Source: SYFY01 sp031385325
GTDB lineage: Bacteria > Pseudomonadota > Gammaproteobacteria > Pseudomonadales > Azotimanducaceae
Assembly (NCBI GenBank): GCA_031385325.1
Contig: JANNBJ010000030.1
Span: forward strand, 1 to 21,980
Length of the DNA: 21,980 bases
Reading direction: 5' to 3'
The notes beneath the pieces were generated by a model, which worked only from the letters and a program-made list of their open reading frames with translations, had not been told where the DNA came from and made no database searches. Position 1 is the first letter of the stretch; every line of letters starts with the position of its first letter. Shown piece after piece: positions 1 to 6,953 of this stretch. A program made the position numbers and the translations under genes.

Positions 1-1554
1 GGCCCCGTGCGCATCATCGAAAAAGGTGGCGACTTCGGCGGCACCTGGTACTGGAACCGTTATCCCGGAGCGCAGTGTGATACCGCGTCGATGGTGTACA
101 TGCCGTTGCTGGAAGAAACGGGCCACAGGCCTTCGGAAAAATACGCGCATGCGCCGGAAATTCTTGAGCAGTGTCAACGCATCGGCCAGAAGTTTGGGCT
201 CTATGAACAGGCGTTGTTCCATACCGAGGTCAGTGCCATCGATTGGGATGAGAGCCGTTCGGTGTGGATCATCCGCACCAATCGGGGCGATGCATTTACG
301 GCGCAGTTTGTCGGGTTGGGAACCGGTCCCCTGCATGTGCCAAAGCTGCCCGGAATCCCGGGAATTGAAAGCTTCAAGGGTCATTCGTTTCACACCAGTC
401 GCTGGGACTATCACTACACCGGCGGCGACCCGAGCGGTGGATTGATGGAACAGCTGGCCGACAAACGAGTGGCCATCATCGGCACCGGCGCAACCGCCGT
501 GCAGTGTGTACCGCATCTGGCGCGCGCCTGTCGCGAGTTGTTGGTATTCCAGCGTACCCCGTCTTCCGTCGATGTCCGTGCCAACGCACCCATTGATCAG
601 TCATGGTTCGAAGCCATCGCCACACCTGGCTGGCAACAGCGCTGGCTGGAGAACTTCACCGACAATCAGACTGGCGGGAACGCACAGGAAGATCTGGTGC
701 AGGATGGCTGGACGGATCTCTCGCGACGCATCCGCGAGAGGATCATGGGCCTGCCCAGGGAGCAGATGACACCGCAGAACATGATGGCGGCGTACGAAGA
801 CTCCGATTACGAAAAGATGGAAGAGATTCGTACCCGTGCGGATGTTCTGGTGCAAGACCGTGATACGGCACAGAAGCTGAAGGCCTGGTACCGCCAACTG
901 TGCAAACGACCCTGTTTTCATGACGAGTTTCTGCAGGCATTCAATACACCCGGTACCCGGCTTGTTGATACGGATGGCCAAGGCGTCGAGCGTATTACGG
1001 AGAAAGCCGTGGTGGTGGCCGGCGTCGAGTACGAAGTGGACTGCATCATCTATGCCTCCGGCTTTGAAGTAGGCACTGAATACAAACGTCGCGCGGGTTT
1101 CGATCTTACCGGTCGCGACGGCGTAAAACTGTCAGAGCACTGGGTCAGCGGCATGCGGTCCAAACACGGCATTCACGTGCATGGCTTTCCCAACGCGTTT
1201 TTCGTGCAACCAACGCAAGGGGCAAATCTGATCTCCAACGTGCCACACAACCTGACGGAATCCGGCAAGACCATCGCGTCCGTTGTGCGTCAGGCACGTG
1301 ATGCGCAGGCGCGTGAAGTAGAAGTGACCAAGGCCGCCGAAGACGCGTGGGTCGCGCTGCTGCTTACGGGTGCCGGCAGAATGATTGGCTCCCCTGATTG
1401 CACACCGGGTTATTACAACAATGAAGGTCAGGATCCCGGTCCACGCGCGAAGCTGAATGTCGGCTACCCGGCCGGGGCTTCTGCGTACTTCAAGTACATC
1501 GATGCATGGCGCAGTGCGGGGACGTTCGAGGGGCTGGAGTTTCGTCGCGCATAA
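1..1554 (+). CDS. Flavin-containing Baeyer-Villiger type monooxygenase, 5'-truncated by the window edge
   Basis: FAD- and NADPH-dependent oxygenase that would insert oxygen next to a ketone or oxidise a heteroatom; the substrate cannot be read from sequence. Reading in frame from base 1 gives 517 residues with no genuine start, because the N-terminal FAD Rossmann GxGxxG lies outside the window. Counting from the internal GTG at 7, the FGGTWYWNRYPGAQCD segment (about residues 10-25) is typical of the family. The Baeyer-Villiger fingerprint FxGxxxHxxxWD is intact at residues 123-134 (FKGHSFHTSRWD). The NADPH Rossmann motif GTGATA sits at residues 159-164. A later YASGFEVGTEY stretch is also typical. 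The gene ends at TAA 1552-1554 and no terminator follows. A simple N-hydroxylating or sulfoxidising FMO is less likely because the fingerprint matches the Baeyer-Villiger form. Class assignment is strong; the substrate is unknown. Confidence 0.93.
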   Translation, partial: GPVRIIEKGGDFGGTWYWNRYPGAQCDTASMVYMPLLEETGHRPSEKYAHAPEILEQCQRIGQKFGLYEQALFHTEVSAIDWDESRSVWIIRTNRGDAFTAQFVGLGTGPLHVPKLPGIPGIESFKGHSFHTSRWDYHYTGGDPSGGLMEQLADKRVAIIGTGATAVQCVPHLARACRELLVFQRTPSSVDVRANAPIDQSWFEAIATPGWQQRWLENFTDNQTGGNAQEDLVQDGWTDLSRRIRERIMGLPREQMTPQNMMAAYEDSDYEKMEEIRTRADVLVQDRDTAQKLKAWYRQLCKRPCFHDEFLQAFNTPGTRLVDTDGQGVERITEKAVVVAGVEYEVDCIIYASGFEVGTEYKRRAGFDLTGRDGVKLSEHWVSGMRSKHGIHVHGFPNAFFVQPTQGANLISNVPHNLTESGKTIASVVRQARDAQAREVEVTKAAEDAWVALLLTGAGRMIGSPDCTPGYYNNEGQDPGPRAKLNVGYPAGASAYFKYIDAWRSAGTFEGLEFRRA

Positions 1555-1633
1555 GGAGTTTCGCCAACCCCGTATGTTCGAGCGATTCACATATGGAGGA
1601 ATTGTGTGGACAGCTTGCACCTGGAGGTTTGAA

Positions 1634-1795
1634 ATGGAACTGTCTGCGCCCATCCCGCGTCTGAAGTCACAAGTCAGATCACTGTCACGAAGCGAGGGCA
1701 TCTCGCAGATCCATCGCAGTAATGACGCAACCGTTGAGCCGATTCCCGGGCTCGCTAACACCTCAACATGGGTTGGCGGCACTGCTCGAGGTTGA
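1634..1795 (+). pseudogene. Short ORF resembling the N-terminus of a DnaB-like helicase family; probable gene remnant
   Basis: A 53-residue ORF starts at ATG 1634 behind a good GGAGG (spacing about 7) and ends at TGA 1793-1795. Its first residues, MELSAPIPRLKSQVRSLSR, resemble the opening that I remember from small DnaB-like helicase proteins of gammaproteobacteria (LSAPIYxLKRxAxxLSRxxxIPLHxALDRIA). The similarity stops after about 27 residues, where the expected helix and P-loop domain are missing, and the rest looks random. The likeliest reading is a decayed or truncated gene that kept its ribosome binding site. It could also be a chance ORF. It fills most of the 279-bp gap between the monooxygenase and the next gene, in which nothing else is visible. 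Confidence 0.35.
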
Positions 1796-1833
1796 TATGG
1801 TTACGATGAACCGGCGTTGCACCGAGGCAGTTC

Positions 1834-2259
1834 GTGAATAGCGTTGAACTCAAATTGTTTGTGGATGAACATCGATGGGCAGTGCAGACCAGTGCTTCTG
1901 GTACCGGCGTTCCACAGGCGGCGCTGATTGGAATTGCCATGACGGATAGAAACGAGATTGTGTTCGATACTTTGTCGACCAGTCGCAAGGCGGCGAACCT
2001 GCGTGCCAATCCTCGAATGGCGATGGTGATTGGTGGCTGGCAGGACGACGACCCTCGCACGCTGCAGATCGAGGGCGATGTCGACTTCCCCGTGGATGAC
2101 GAACTTGAGCGCATCAAGCGTGCCTACTATGCGGTGTTTGCAGATGGACGCGACAGGCTCGAGTGGCCCGAAATCGTCTATGTTCGCCTGACACCACGCT
2201 GGGCACGATTTGCCGACTATCTGGCCGAGCCGCCCGATATCCATGAATGGTCCATGTAG
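1834..2259 (+). CDS. Pyridoxamine 5'-phosphate oxidase-fold (PNPOx-like) family protein
   Basis: A protein of 141 residues with the split-barrel, FMN/F420/heme-binding PNPOx-like fold. Family members reduce or oxidise small substrates or bind flavin or heme; this one has no assigned reaction. Support comes from the order of segments: an N-terminal helix, the strand containing SGTGVPQAALIGIA, the nucleotide-proximal TSRKAANLRANPRMAMVI segment and the IEGDVDF strand, then a helix and the VYVRLTPRWARF strand. The length fits the small family type. The start is GTG 1834 because GAGG at 1824-1827 is well spaced and the upstream frame holds no better start. It stands alone on its strand, 130 bp before the DUF1272 gene. 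It is not PdxH itself, which is about 200 residues long and carries further substrate-binding motifs. Confidence 0.82.
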   Translation: MNSVELKLFVDEHRWAVQTSASGTGVPQAALIGIAMTDRNEIVFDTLSTSRKAANLRANPRMAMVIGGWQDDDPRTLQIEGDVDFPVDDELERIKRAYYAVFADGRDRLEWPEIVYVRLTPRWARFADYLAEPPDIHEWSM

Positions 2260-2389
2260 AGCCTGTGTCGGGAACGCATTGGAACCAGCGGGTGAATCAC
2301 TTCGGTCCACGACACGAGCCCGGACGGATGGTCAGCTGTTGGATGTTCTTCGATTCGCGAAAGTGATCCGGTGAAAGGGAGGTAACGCC

Positions 2390-2641
2390 ATGCTGGAGTT
2401 GCGACCGAACTGCGAGTGCTGCGATGTGGATCTTCCAGCGCATTCGACCTACGCGCGCATCTGCTCGTTCGAGTGTACGTTCTGTGCCGCCTGTGCTGAC
2501 GATAAGTTACACGGGCGCTGTCCGAACTGCGGGGGAGATCTCGTGCAGCGTCCGCGTCGTCCCGTTGAACATCTGGCGCGCAGTCCGGCGTCATCCAGGC
2601 GGGTATTAAAACCCGCCGGTTGTTCAGCAGGTGCGCTGTGA
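2390..2641 (+). CDS. DUF1272 zinc-ribbon protein with an extended C-terminus
   Basis: A small cytosolic protein of 83 residues and unknown function. The N-terminal 57 residues match DUF1272 very well: LRPNCECCD, then ICSFECTFCAACA, then GRCPNCGGDLVQRPRRP. The CxxC and CxxCxxC-like cysteine groups point to one or two structural zinc sites. A strong GGGAGG at 2377-2382, 7 bases from ATG 2390, fixes the start. The family normally ends shortly after RPRRP; here about 26 more residues of low similarity follow (VEHLARSPASSRR onward), encoded over a perfect inverted repeat at 2598-2617. Its TGA overlaps the GTG of the following cupin (GTGA), so the two are probably translationally coupled. Confidence 0.88.
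   Translation: MLELRPNCECCDVDLPAHSTYARICSFECTFCAACADDKLHGRCPNCGGDLVQRPRRPVEHLARSPASSRRVLKPAGCSAGAL
2598..2617 (+). promoter_or_regulatory. Perfect 7-bp stem-loop just before the DUF1272/cupin junction
   Basis: GGCGGGT at 2598-2604 pairs exactly with ACCCGCC at 2611-2617 around the loop ATTAAA. It lies inside the atypical 3' end of the DUF1272 gene, 20 bases before the GTG start of the cupin at 2638. No U-rich tract follows, so it is not a normal terminator. It could modulate expression of the coupled downstream gene or mark an inserted short repeat. The pairing is seen directly; the role is inference. Confidence 0.4.
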
Positions 2642-2967
2642 CCTTCGATGTGTTGGCAACACGAGACGACGCTGTTGTGCGTCGAATGATCCTGCTTAGC
2701 GGAGAAGCGATGGCATGGCATGTTGATCCCTGCCGTCGATATTCCGTGGTGCTGCGTGGCGACCAACTGACCATGGAGTATCAAGATGGGATGGCATCGG
2801 AAGTGGTAACCGTTCATCGTGGCATGGCGGGGTGGGATGACCCAGAGCCACGTGTCCATCGAGCCATCAACTCAGGCAGCGACACGTATGAAGAACTGGT
2901 GACATTTCTGTTGCCCAGTCCCGGAGCCGATCCACAGCCACATCGGCTCGTCCCGCCCTTGCAGTAA
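2638..2967 (+). CDS. Small cupin-fold protein
   Basis: A protein of 109 residues predicted to form a single cupin barrel. The pattern is SGEAMAWHVDPCRRYSVVLRGD (first half), then VTVHRGMAGWDDPEPRVHRAINSG and ELVTFLL (second half), as in small cupins that sense or process anionic metabolites. The usual HxH metal ligand pair of motif 1 is not obvious: only one His is present there, so metal binding is uncertain. The GTG at 2638 is preferred to the in-frame ATG at 2620 because it overlaps the upstream stop as GTGA. Such pairs are usually expressed together, but I know of no stated function for a DUF1272-cupin pair. Confidence 0.7.
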   Translation: MTFDVLATRDDAVVRRMILLSGEAMAWHVDPCRRYSVVLRGDQLTMEYQDGMASEVVTVHRGMAGWDDPEPRVHRAINSGSDTYEELVTFLLPSPGADPQPHRLVPPLQ

Positions 2968-2980
2968 AAGATGCTCGCTC

Positions 2981-3000
2981 AGCCGATGAAATCCTCGGCT
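2981..3000. terminator. Weak inverted repeat in a convergent gap
   Basis: AGCCGA (2981-2986) pairs with TCGGCT (2995-3000) over an 8-base loop, in the 60-bp gap where the cupin gene (+) and slyD (-) converge. There is no clear T-run on either strand. It is the only hairpin in the gap, so a weak bidirectional terminator is possible, but the stem is short. Confidence 0.25.
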
Positions 3001-3027
3001 ACGACACAAGAACAAACCCCGGTTGAT

Positions 3028-3510
3028 TCAATGGTGATGCCCACCAGCCCCGTGCACGTGACCGTGGGCCATCTCTTCGTGACTTGCCTCGCGCACGGTG
3101 GTGATCTCCACCGCGAAATTGAGATGTTGTCCTGCAAGTGGATGGTTCGCGTCCATCTGCACTGAGTCATCAGACACTCCGGTGACCACCGAGACCTGTG
3201 GTCCCTGTGCCGTCTGGGTCTGGAAGCGCATGCCGACTTCGATTTTGTCGATGCCGGCGAAAGCGCTGCGCGGGATATCCTGAACCAGGGCGGGATCGAT
3301 CTCGCCATAACCATCGCGTGGTGCGATGCGTACGTTCAGCGATTCACCCGCAACACGGCCGAGCAGTTCGGCTTCGAGGCCGGGGATGAGGTTGCCGTTG
3401 CCATGCAGGTACGCGAGGGGCTCGCCGCCTTCTGACGAATCCAGCGTGTCACCGGCGTCGTTCTTGAGTGTGTAGTGGATGAGAACGACACGATTGCTGG
3501 CGATTTTCAT
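3028..3510 (-). CDS. slyD: FKBP-type peptidyl-prolyl cis-trans isomerase, SlyD family
   Basis: Cytosolic prolyl isomerase and chaperone with metal-binding capacity. The 160-residue protein has the SlyD layout: the FKBP part VVLIHYTLKNDAGDTLDSS, then LAYLHGNGNLIPGLEAELLG, the IF (insert-in-flap) chaperone domain from about residue 65 (DGYGEIDPALVQDIPR), and the closing FKBP strand with DANHPLAGQHLNFAVEI. The tail HGHVHGAGGHHH is a short histidine-rich metal-binding end, shorter than in E. coli SlyD. The start chosen is the ATG at 3510, giving MKIASNRVV. An in-frame TTG two codons upstream also has a GGAG at usable distance. The gene is monocistronic or last in a minus-strand run with the GST family gene, 153 bp downstream of it. 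Confidence 0.93.
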   Translation of the reverse strand: MKIASNRVVLIHYTLKNDAGDTLDSSEGGEPLAYLHGNGNLIPGLEAELLGRVAGESLNVRIAPRDGYGEIDPALVQDIPRSAFAGIDKIEVGMRFQTQTAQGPQVSVVTGVSDDSVQMDANHPLAGQHLNFAVEITTVREASHEEMAHGHVHGAGGHHH

Positions 3511-3663
3511 GGTCAAAGAGGCTCCGGATAACTGCGTTGAGAATGATGATGGCGAGGCTCAGATCCTGATCGCCAAAAATAAACCGCCGCATTCTCTACG
3601 TTTTGCCCATCGCCTGCAGCCAGAAATGTCGCGTTCCTGGTGTCCTTAGTGGTGCTTCGATGA

Positions 3664-4425
3664 TCAGTTGGGATCCATCGGTCGGTTTTCCCGGTATTGA
3701 CGCTGTACCCATGACACACCGGGATGGTCCTTCCATTCTGCGAGCAGCTTCACCAGCGCCTCTGGCACCGGTTCCGCCGGGCGCATGTCGGGATGATCGA
3801 GCTTCACGATGGGTGACATGAGCGCAGCGACGGTCAGATCGGCAACGGAGAATCGATCGCCAACAAGATAGGAGCGATTGCGGGTTTCCTGGGCAATCCA
3901 GTCCAGGGTTTGCCTTATGGTGTCGAAAGCCTTCGCGACGTTAGCCGGGTCGGTGACACCGTTCGTCCTGGCCATCAACGGTTTGACCAGCGGCAACATG
4001 ATCCGGTAGAAGCCGCGCTGTATGGTTGAGGCATCACCACCAAACAGACGGGAAACATAACCAAGCTCGTTCACGAATACCGTGAATGCGGCGGTTCTGG
4101 TAGCAGGCCCGACGTCGCGGTCGAATCGATCCACAATGGCCAGTGCCTGCTCGCGTTCGGCGGATGCAGCAGGAAACAAACGGGGCTCCGGACACTTTGT
4201 TTCCAGGGAATCGATGATGACCGCAGATCCCGAGATCACGCGGCCGTCCATCACAAGTACCGGGGTTGATGTCTGTCCTGACAACTTCTTGATGGGGATT
4301 TGATGTGGACCCGGCAGGTAGCTCACACGCTCATGTTTGAGGCCCTTGAATGCCAGCGCCCACCGAACCTTGTCGTTGTAGTGCGAGGCGCGGAACTGAT
4401 GCAGGACAATTGATGGGGTCGCCAT
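3664..4425 (-). CDS. Glutathione S-transferase family protein
   Basis: A 253-residue cytosolic protein with an N-terminal thioredoxin fold and an all-helical C-terminal domain. The N-terminal FRASHYNDKVRWALAFKGL is the usual glutathione-site helix, and the cis-proline motif STPVLVMDG with the following SGSAVIIDSLE marks the end of the thioredoxin fold. The C-terminal domain has DRFSVADLTVAALMSPIV, the conserved GST motif (normally with S/T-x-x-D). The substrate is not predictable; detoxification and dehalogenase-like roles are both possible. AGGA lies 9 bases before the ATG at 4425. It is 90 bp downstream of the serine hydrolase gene on the same strand, so the two may be cotranscribed. Confidence 0.88.
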   Translation of the reverse strand: MATPSIVLHQFRASHYNDKVRWALAFKGLKHERVSYLPGPHQIPIKKLSGQTSTPVLVMDGRVISGSAVIIDSLETKCPEPRLFPAASAEREQALAIVDRFDRDVGPATRTAAFTVFVNELGYVSRLFGGDASTIQRGFYRIMLPLVKPLMARTNGVTDPANVAKAFDTIRQTLDWIAQETRNRSYLVGDRFSVADLTVAALMSPIVKLDHPDMRPAEPVPEALVKLLAEWKDHPGVSWVQRQYRENRPMDPN

Positions 4426-4515
4426 GGCAGTTTTTCCTGTGCGCTAACCGCGTCCATGCTGATCTCTTGGGTGGCACGGTTCAAGCCGCTGTCATCCCTT
4501 GATTGAACGGCTCGA

Positions 4516-5880
4516 TCAGGTTGACGATTGGGTGTGCGGGTCGATCTGGGCGGCGAGAACGGCTTGCAGCAATTCGATTACCCCTGATTTGAAGAAGTTG
4601 CTGGTCGCGCCCAGTCGCACGATCACCAGGTCCCTGCTTGGAATCACCCAGAGTTGATTGGTCTGTAATCCGGAAACGTAGTAGGTGTCGGGCGGTAACC
4701 TGTGCATCCACTGTTGTTCGGGATGTTCCGGGTCGATCAGCCAGACGCCTGCACCATAGGGCCGCTTGGTGGCCTGGGGCGTCGGCGTGGTCATGTAGTC
4801 GATCCACGAAGCATTGAAGTAGAGACGACCATTTACCCTGCCGCGGTTCTGCAGCAGTTGGCCAAAACGAGCCCAATCGTGTGCGCTCGACATGATGAAC
4901 GATGAGCCGATGAACTGGCCGCTTTCGTCGGGCTCGAACCAGGTGTGATGCATGTCGAGGGGGGTGAACAACTCATCTCTGATGAAGTTCAGCGTCGGGC
5001 CTGGGCCACCGAGGCGATCGGCAATCAGGCGCGAGACCAGGAGAGTGCTGCCGCTGGTGTAGGCAAACACTTCGCCGGGCGTTTCTCGAAGCCCTCGACC
5101 GATGGCGTAGGCACTGCTATTGCCGTGCTGGAACAGCATCTTGCTGTTGGCATCAGCGCCTGTCTTGTTCTCGAGAATGTCGATGCCGCTGGTCATGCGC
5201 AGCAGTTGGTCCAGTGAGATTTGAAAACGTTCGTCATCCTTCCAGTCGTTGAACAGGCCCACCTCATCCACGGTCAGGAATTTTCGTTGGGCCAGCATGC
5301 CCGCCAGTACCGCCGTCACCGTCTTGCTCATCGACCAACCGGGTAGCGGGGTATCACCGTCAACACCATCGGCATACCGTTCCGCGACCAGCTCGCCCGC
5401 ATGCACAACCAGCACGGCGAGAGCGCCCGGCGCGTTCAAAGCGTTGTCGAGCGCTGCGGTCAGGGCGGTGTTGTCGAAATGAGTACCACGTTGTTTTTGA
5501 TTGAGTCCCCAGACCGGCGGGAGCTTTGTTTCGTACCTGGGCAGAAGAGCGGCGATCTCTTGTGGTGATTTTTCCATCAGCAACACACAACCGTAGCCGG
5601 GATGATGAATTGCGGTTGCCTGCGCAAATCCGGCGAGGTCTGCTTCGACATGTTGCCGCACACGGTCGATGTCGTAGTGCACGAGCCACGCGCCAGCGCC
5701 GATCAACGGGCGGATATAGGTTGAGAATGCGCGCTCTGGTGCGAGGCCGGAAACAAAGGTGAGCGAGCACAACTGCTTGGCCGTCAAAGCCGTGCCGACA
5801 GGGCCGGCGATGATGAGATAGACCACCGCAGGAGCGACCAGAACAAGGGTGATGAGCCAGAAGATATTGTTGCGCGACAT
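4516..5880 (-). CDS. Membrane-anchored serine hydrolase, class C beta-lactamase/esterase fold
   Basis: A 454-residue protein with an N-terminal hydrophobic segment (IFWLITLVLVAPAVVYLII, about residues 6-24) that should anchor it in the inner membrane with the enzyme on the periplasmic side. A 110-residue region of unknown structure precedes the hydrolase domain. The serine-x-x-lysine motif is S183-M-S-K186, and the tyrosine motif is Y274-T-S276. In place of the class C lactamase KTG there is VSG (YYVSGLQTNQLWVIPSRDL), typical of esterase- or peptidase-like relatives. Hydrolysis of an ester or D-amino-acid peptide is therefore more likely than beta-lactam resistance. It is divergent from the ABC importer with a 112-bp gap and may share a regulatory region. 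Family confidence is high; substrate unknown. Confidence 0.88.
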   Translation of the reverse strand: MSRNNIFWLITLVLVAPAVVYLIIAGPVGTALTAKQLCSLTFVSGLAPERAFSTYIRPLIGAGAWLVHYDIDRVRQHVEADLAGFAQATAIHHPGYGCVLLMEKSPQEIAALLPRYETKLPPVWGLNQKQRGTHFDNTALTAALDNALNAPGALAVLVVHAGELVAERYADGVDGDTPLPGWSMSKTVTAVLAGMLAQRKFLTVDEVGLFNDWKDDERFQISLDQLLRMTSGIDILENKTGADANSKMLFQHGNSSAYAIGRGLRETPGEVFAYTSGSTLLVSRLIADRLGGPGPTLNFIRDELFTPLDMHHTWFEPDESGQFIGSSFIMSSAHDWARFGQLLQNRGRVNGRLYFNASWIDYMTTPTPQATKRPYGAGVWLIDPEHPEQQWMHRLPPDTYYVSGLQTNQLWVIPSRDLVIVRLGATSNFFKSGVIELLQAVLAAQIDPHTQSST

Positions 5881-5954
5881 CGTTCAAATGGTAGCACCAT
5901 CATCCGCTGAATGGCCTGGTGGTTGGCTGTGCTGCGACAAGCGGGCACACTAAC

Positions 5955-5981
5955 CTGATCGTGTCGACATCTTGCTGATCG
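5955..5981. promoter_or_regulatory. Possible operator upstream of the glycerol-type ABC operon
   Basis: CTGATCG occurs at 5955-5961 and again at 5975-5981, exactly 20 bp (about two helical turns) apart, and encloses the palindrome TGTCGACA at 5962-5969. The cluster lies 12 bp before the first ATPase start and inside the divergent gap. I see no convincing -35/-10 pair here; TTGGCT at 5923 with CACACT at 5946 is poor. A regulator site is inference. Confidence 0.25.
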
Positions 5982-5992
5982 GGCTGTGAACC

Positions 5993-6952
5993 ATGCTGGA
6001 ACTTGAGGCGCTGCGCCTCATCGAGGGTGCGCAGCCAATCAACCATCGTTTTGCCGAACATGCCATCAGCGTGGTGCTCGGCGCCAATCGTTCTGGCAAG
6101 ACCCTGTTGTGCCGTTGTCTGGCCGGCCTTGCCCAACCATTAGCGGGCCGCATGCTGCTGGACGGGCAGGACATCGCTGACAGCGATGCGCGCAAGCGTC
6201 CTGTTGCCATCGTCAATCAGGCGTTTGTGAACTACCCGGCCTGGACGGTTGCAGACAATATCGCTTCGCCGCTTATTGCCCGTGGCGTGTCGAGTGCCAA
6301 ACGTCGTCCGCGGGTTGACGAAATCGCCGGCAAGCTTGGACTTGAACCCTTTCTCAAACGATTTCCGCACGAACTGTCGGGCGGACAACAACAGCGCGTC
6401 GCCATTGGACGTGCGTTGGCGAAAGATGCGCGAGTGCTGGTGCTCGATGAGCCACTCGTCAATCTTGACTACAAGTTGCGCGAAGCGCTGCGCGATGAAT
6501 TGCGTGCACTCCTCGCGCAGGAGGGACTGACGGTCATCTACACCACAACCGATCCTGCGGATGCGTTCAGCCTCGGCTCGGATGTATTGCTCTTTGCCGA
6601 TCACACCGTCGTCCAGTCGGGTTCACCCATTGACGTCTATCGTCGGCCGGTGTCGATTGCTGCCGCCGCCTTGATGAGCGAACCGACGGTGAACAAAACC
6701 CATCGTCAAGCGGACGTATGGGCCATTCGACCCGAGCATGTGCGGCTGGAGCCGCCCGGGACAGACGCCGCAGAGGACTTCCGTTTGTTGGTTGAAGAAG
6801 TGGAAACGAATGGCGGCCACACCTTTGTGCATGGCGCCGTCGATGCGCAGACCTGGGTCGTGAAACTGCCAGGGATGGTGACGTTGCCGATCGGTGCGTG
6901 GTTGCCGGTGTTTGTTCGTCGGCAGGACATCATGTCCTTCAGGAGCTTGTGA
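5993..6952 (+). CDS. glpS: ABC importer ATP-binding protein, first of pair (GlpS-like, H-loop histidine lost)
   Basis: Cytosolic ATPase of a carbohydrate/polyol importer, 319 residues. Walker A is G30-ANRSGK-T37, the Q-loop is VNQAFVNYPAWTV, the signature is canonical L128-SGGQ-132 and Walker B ends D152-E153. The H-loop reads Y183-TTTD, with threonine 186 where histidine normally stands in YxTHD. Known GlpS-type subunits carry a comparable ATTEP segment, so this is a family trait and not a fresh mutation. The C-terminal region (WAIRPEHVRLEP) is the MalK-type OB regulatory domain, shortened. No clear Shine-Dalgarno precedes ATG 5993. It is followed by the second ATPase with no gap (stop 6950-6952, next start 6954). 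Confidence 0.88.
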   Translation: MLELEALRLIEGAQPINHRFAEHAISVVLGANRSGKTLLCRCLAGLAQPLAGRMLLDGQDIADSDARKRPVAIVNQAFVNYPAWTVADNIASPLIARGVSSAKRRPRVDEIAGKLGLEPFLKRFPHELSGGQQQRVAIGRALAKDARVLVLDEPLVNLDYKLREALRDELRALLAQEGLTVIYTTTDPADAFSLGSDVLLFADHTVVQSGSPIDVYRRPVSIAAAALMSEPTVNKTHRQADVWAIRPEHVRLEPPGTDAAEDFRLLVEEVETNGGHTFVHGAVDAQTWVVKLPGMVTLPIGAWLPVFVRRQDIMSFRSL

Positions 6953-6953
6953 C

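Noticed and set aside
1132..1782. Long minus-strand ORF opposite the monooxygenase
   Set aside because: It lies antisense to a gene with strong family motifs and its product has no recognisable domain or composition; it is a shadow.
1457..1795. A 112-residue plus-strand ORF starting inside the monooxygenase
   Set aside because: Only the part from ATG 1634 is preceded by a ribosome binding site and resembles a known family; the earlier part overlaps the monooxygenase in another frame.
2217..2774. A 185-residue minus-strand ORF across the PNPOx, DUF1272 and cupin genes
   Set aside because: It spans three genes on the opposite strand, has no ribosome binding site and no family resemblance.
5993..6952. 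Loss of the H-loop histidine as a sign of a dead pseudogene
   Set aside because: All other ATPase motifs are intact, the gene is tightly packed in a complete operon, and the partner subunit has the complementary defect; comparable GlpS sequences show the same kind of change.
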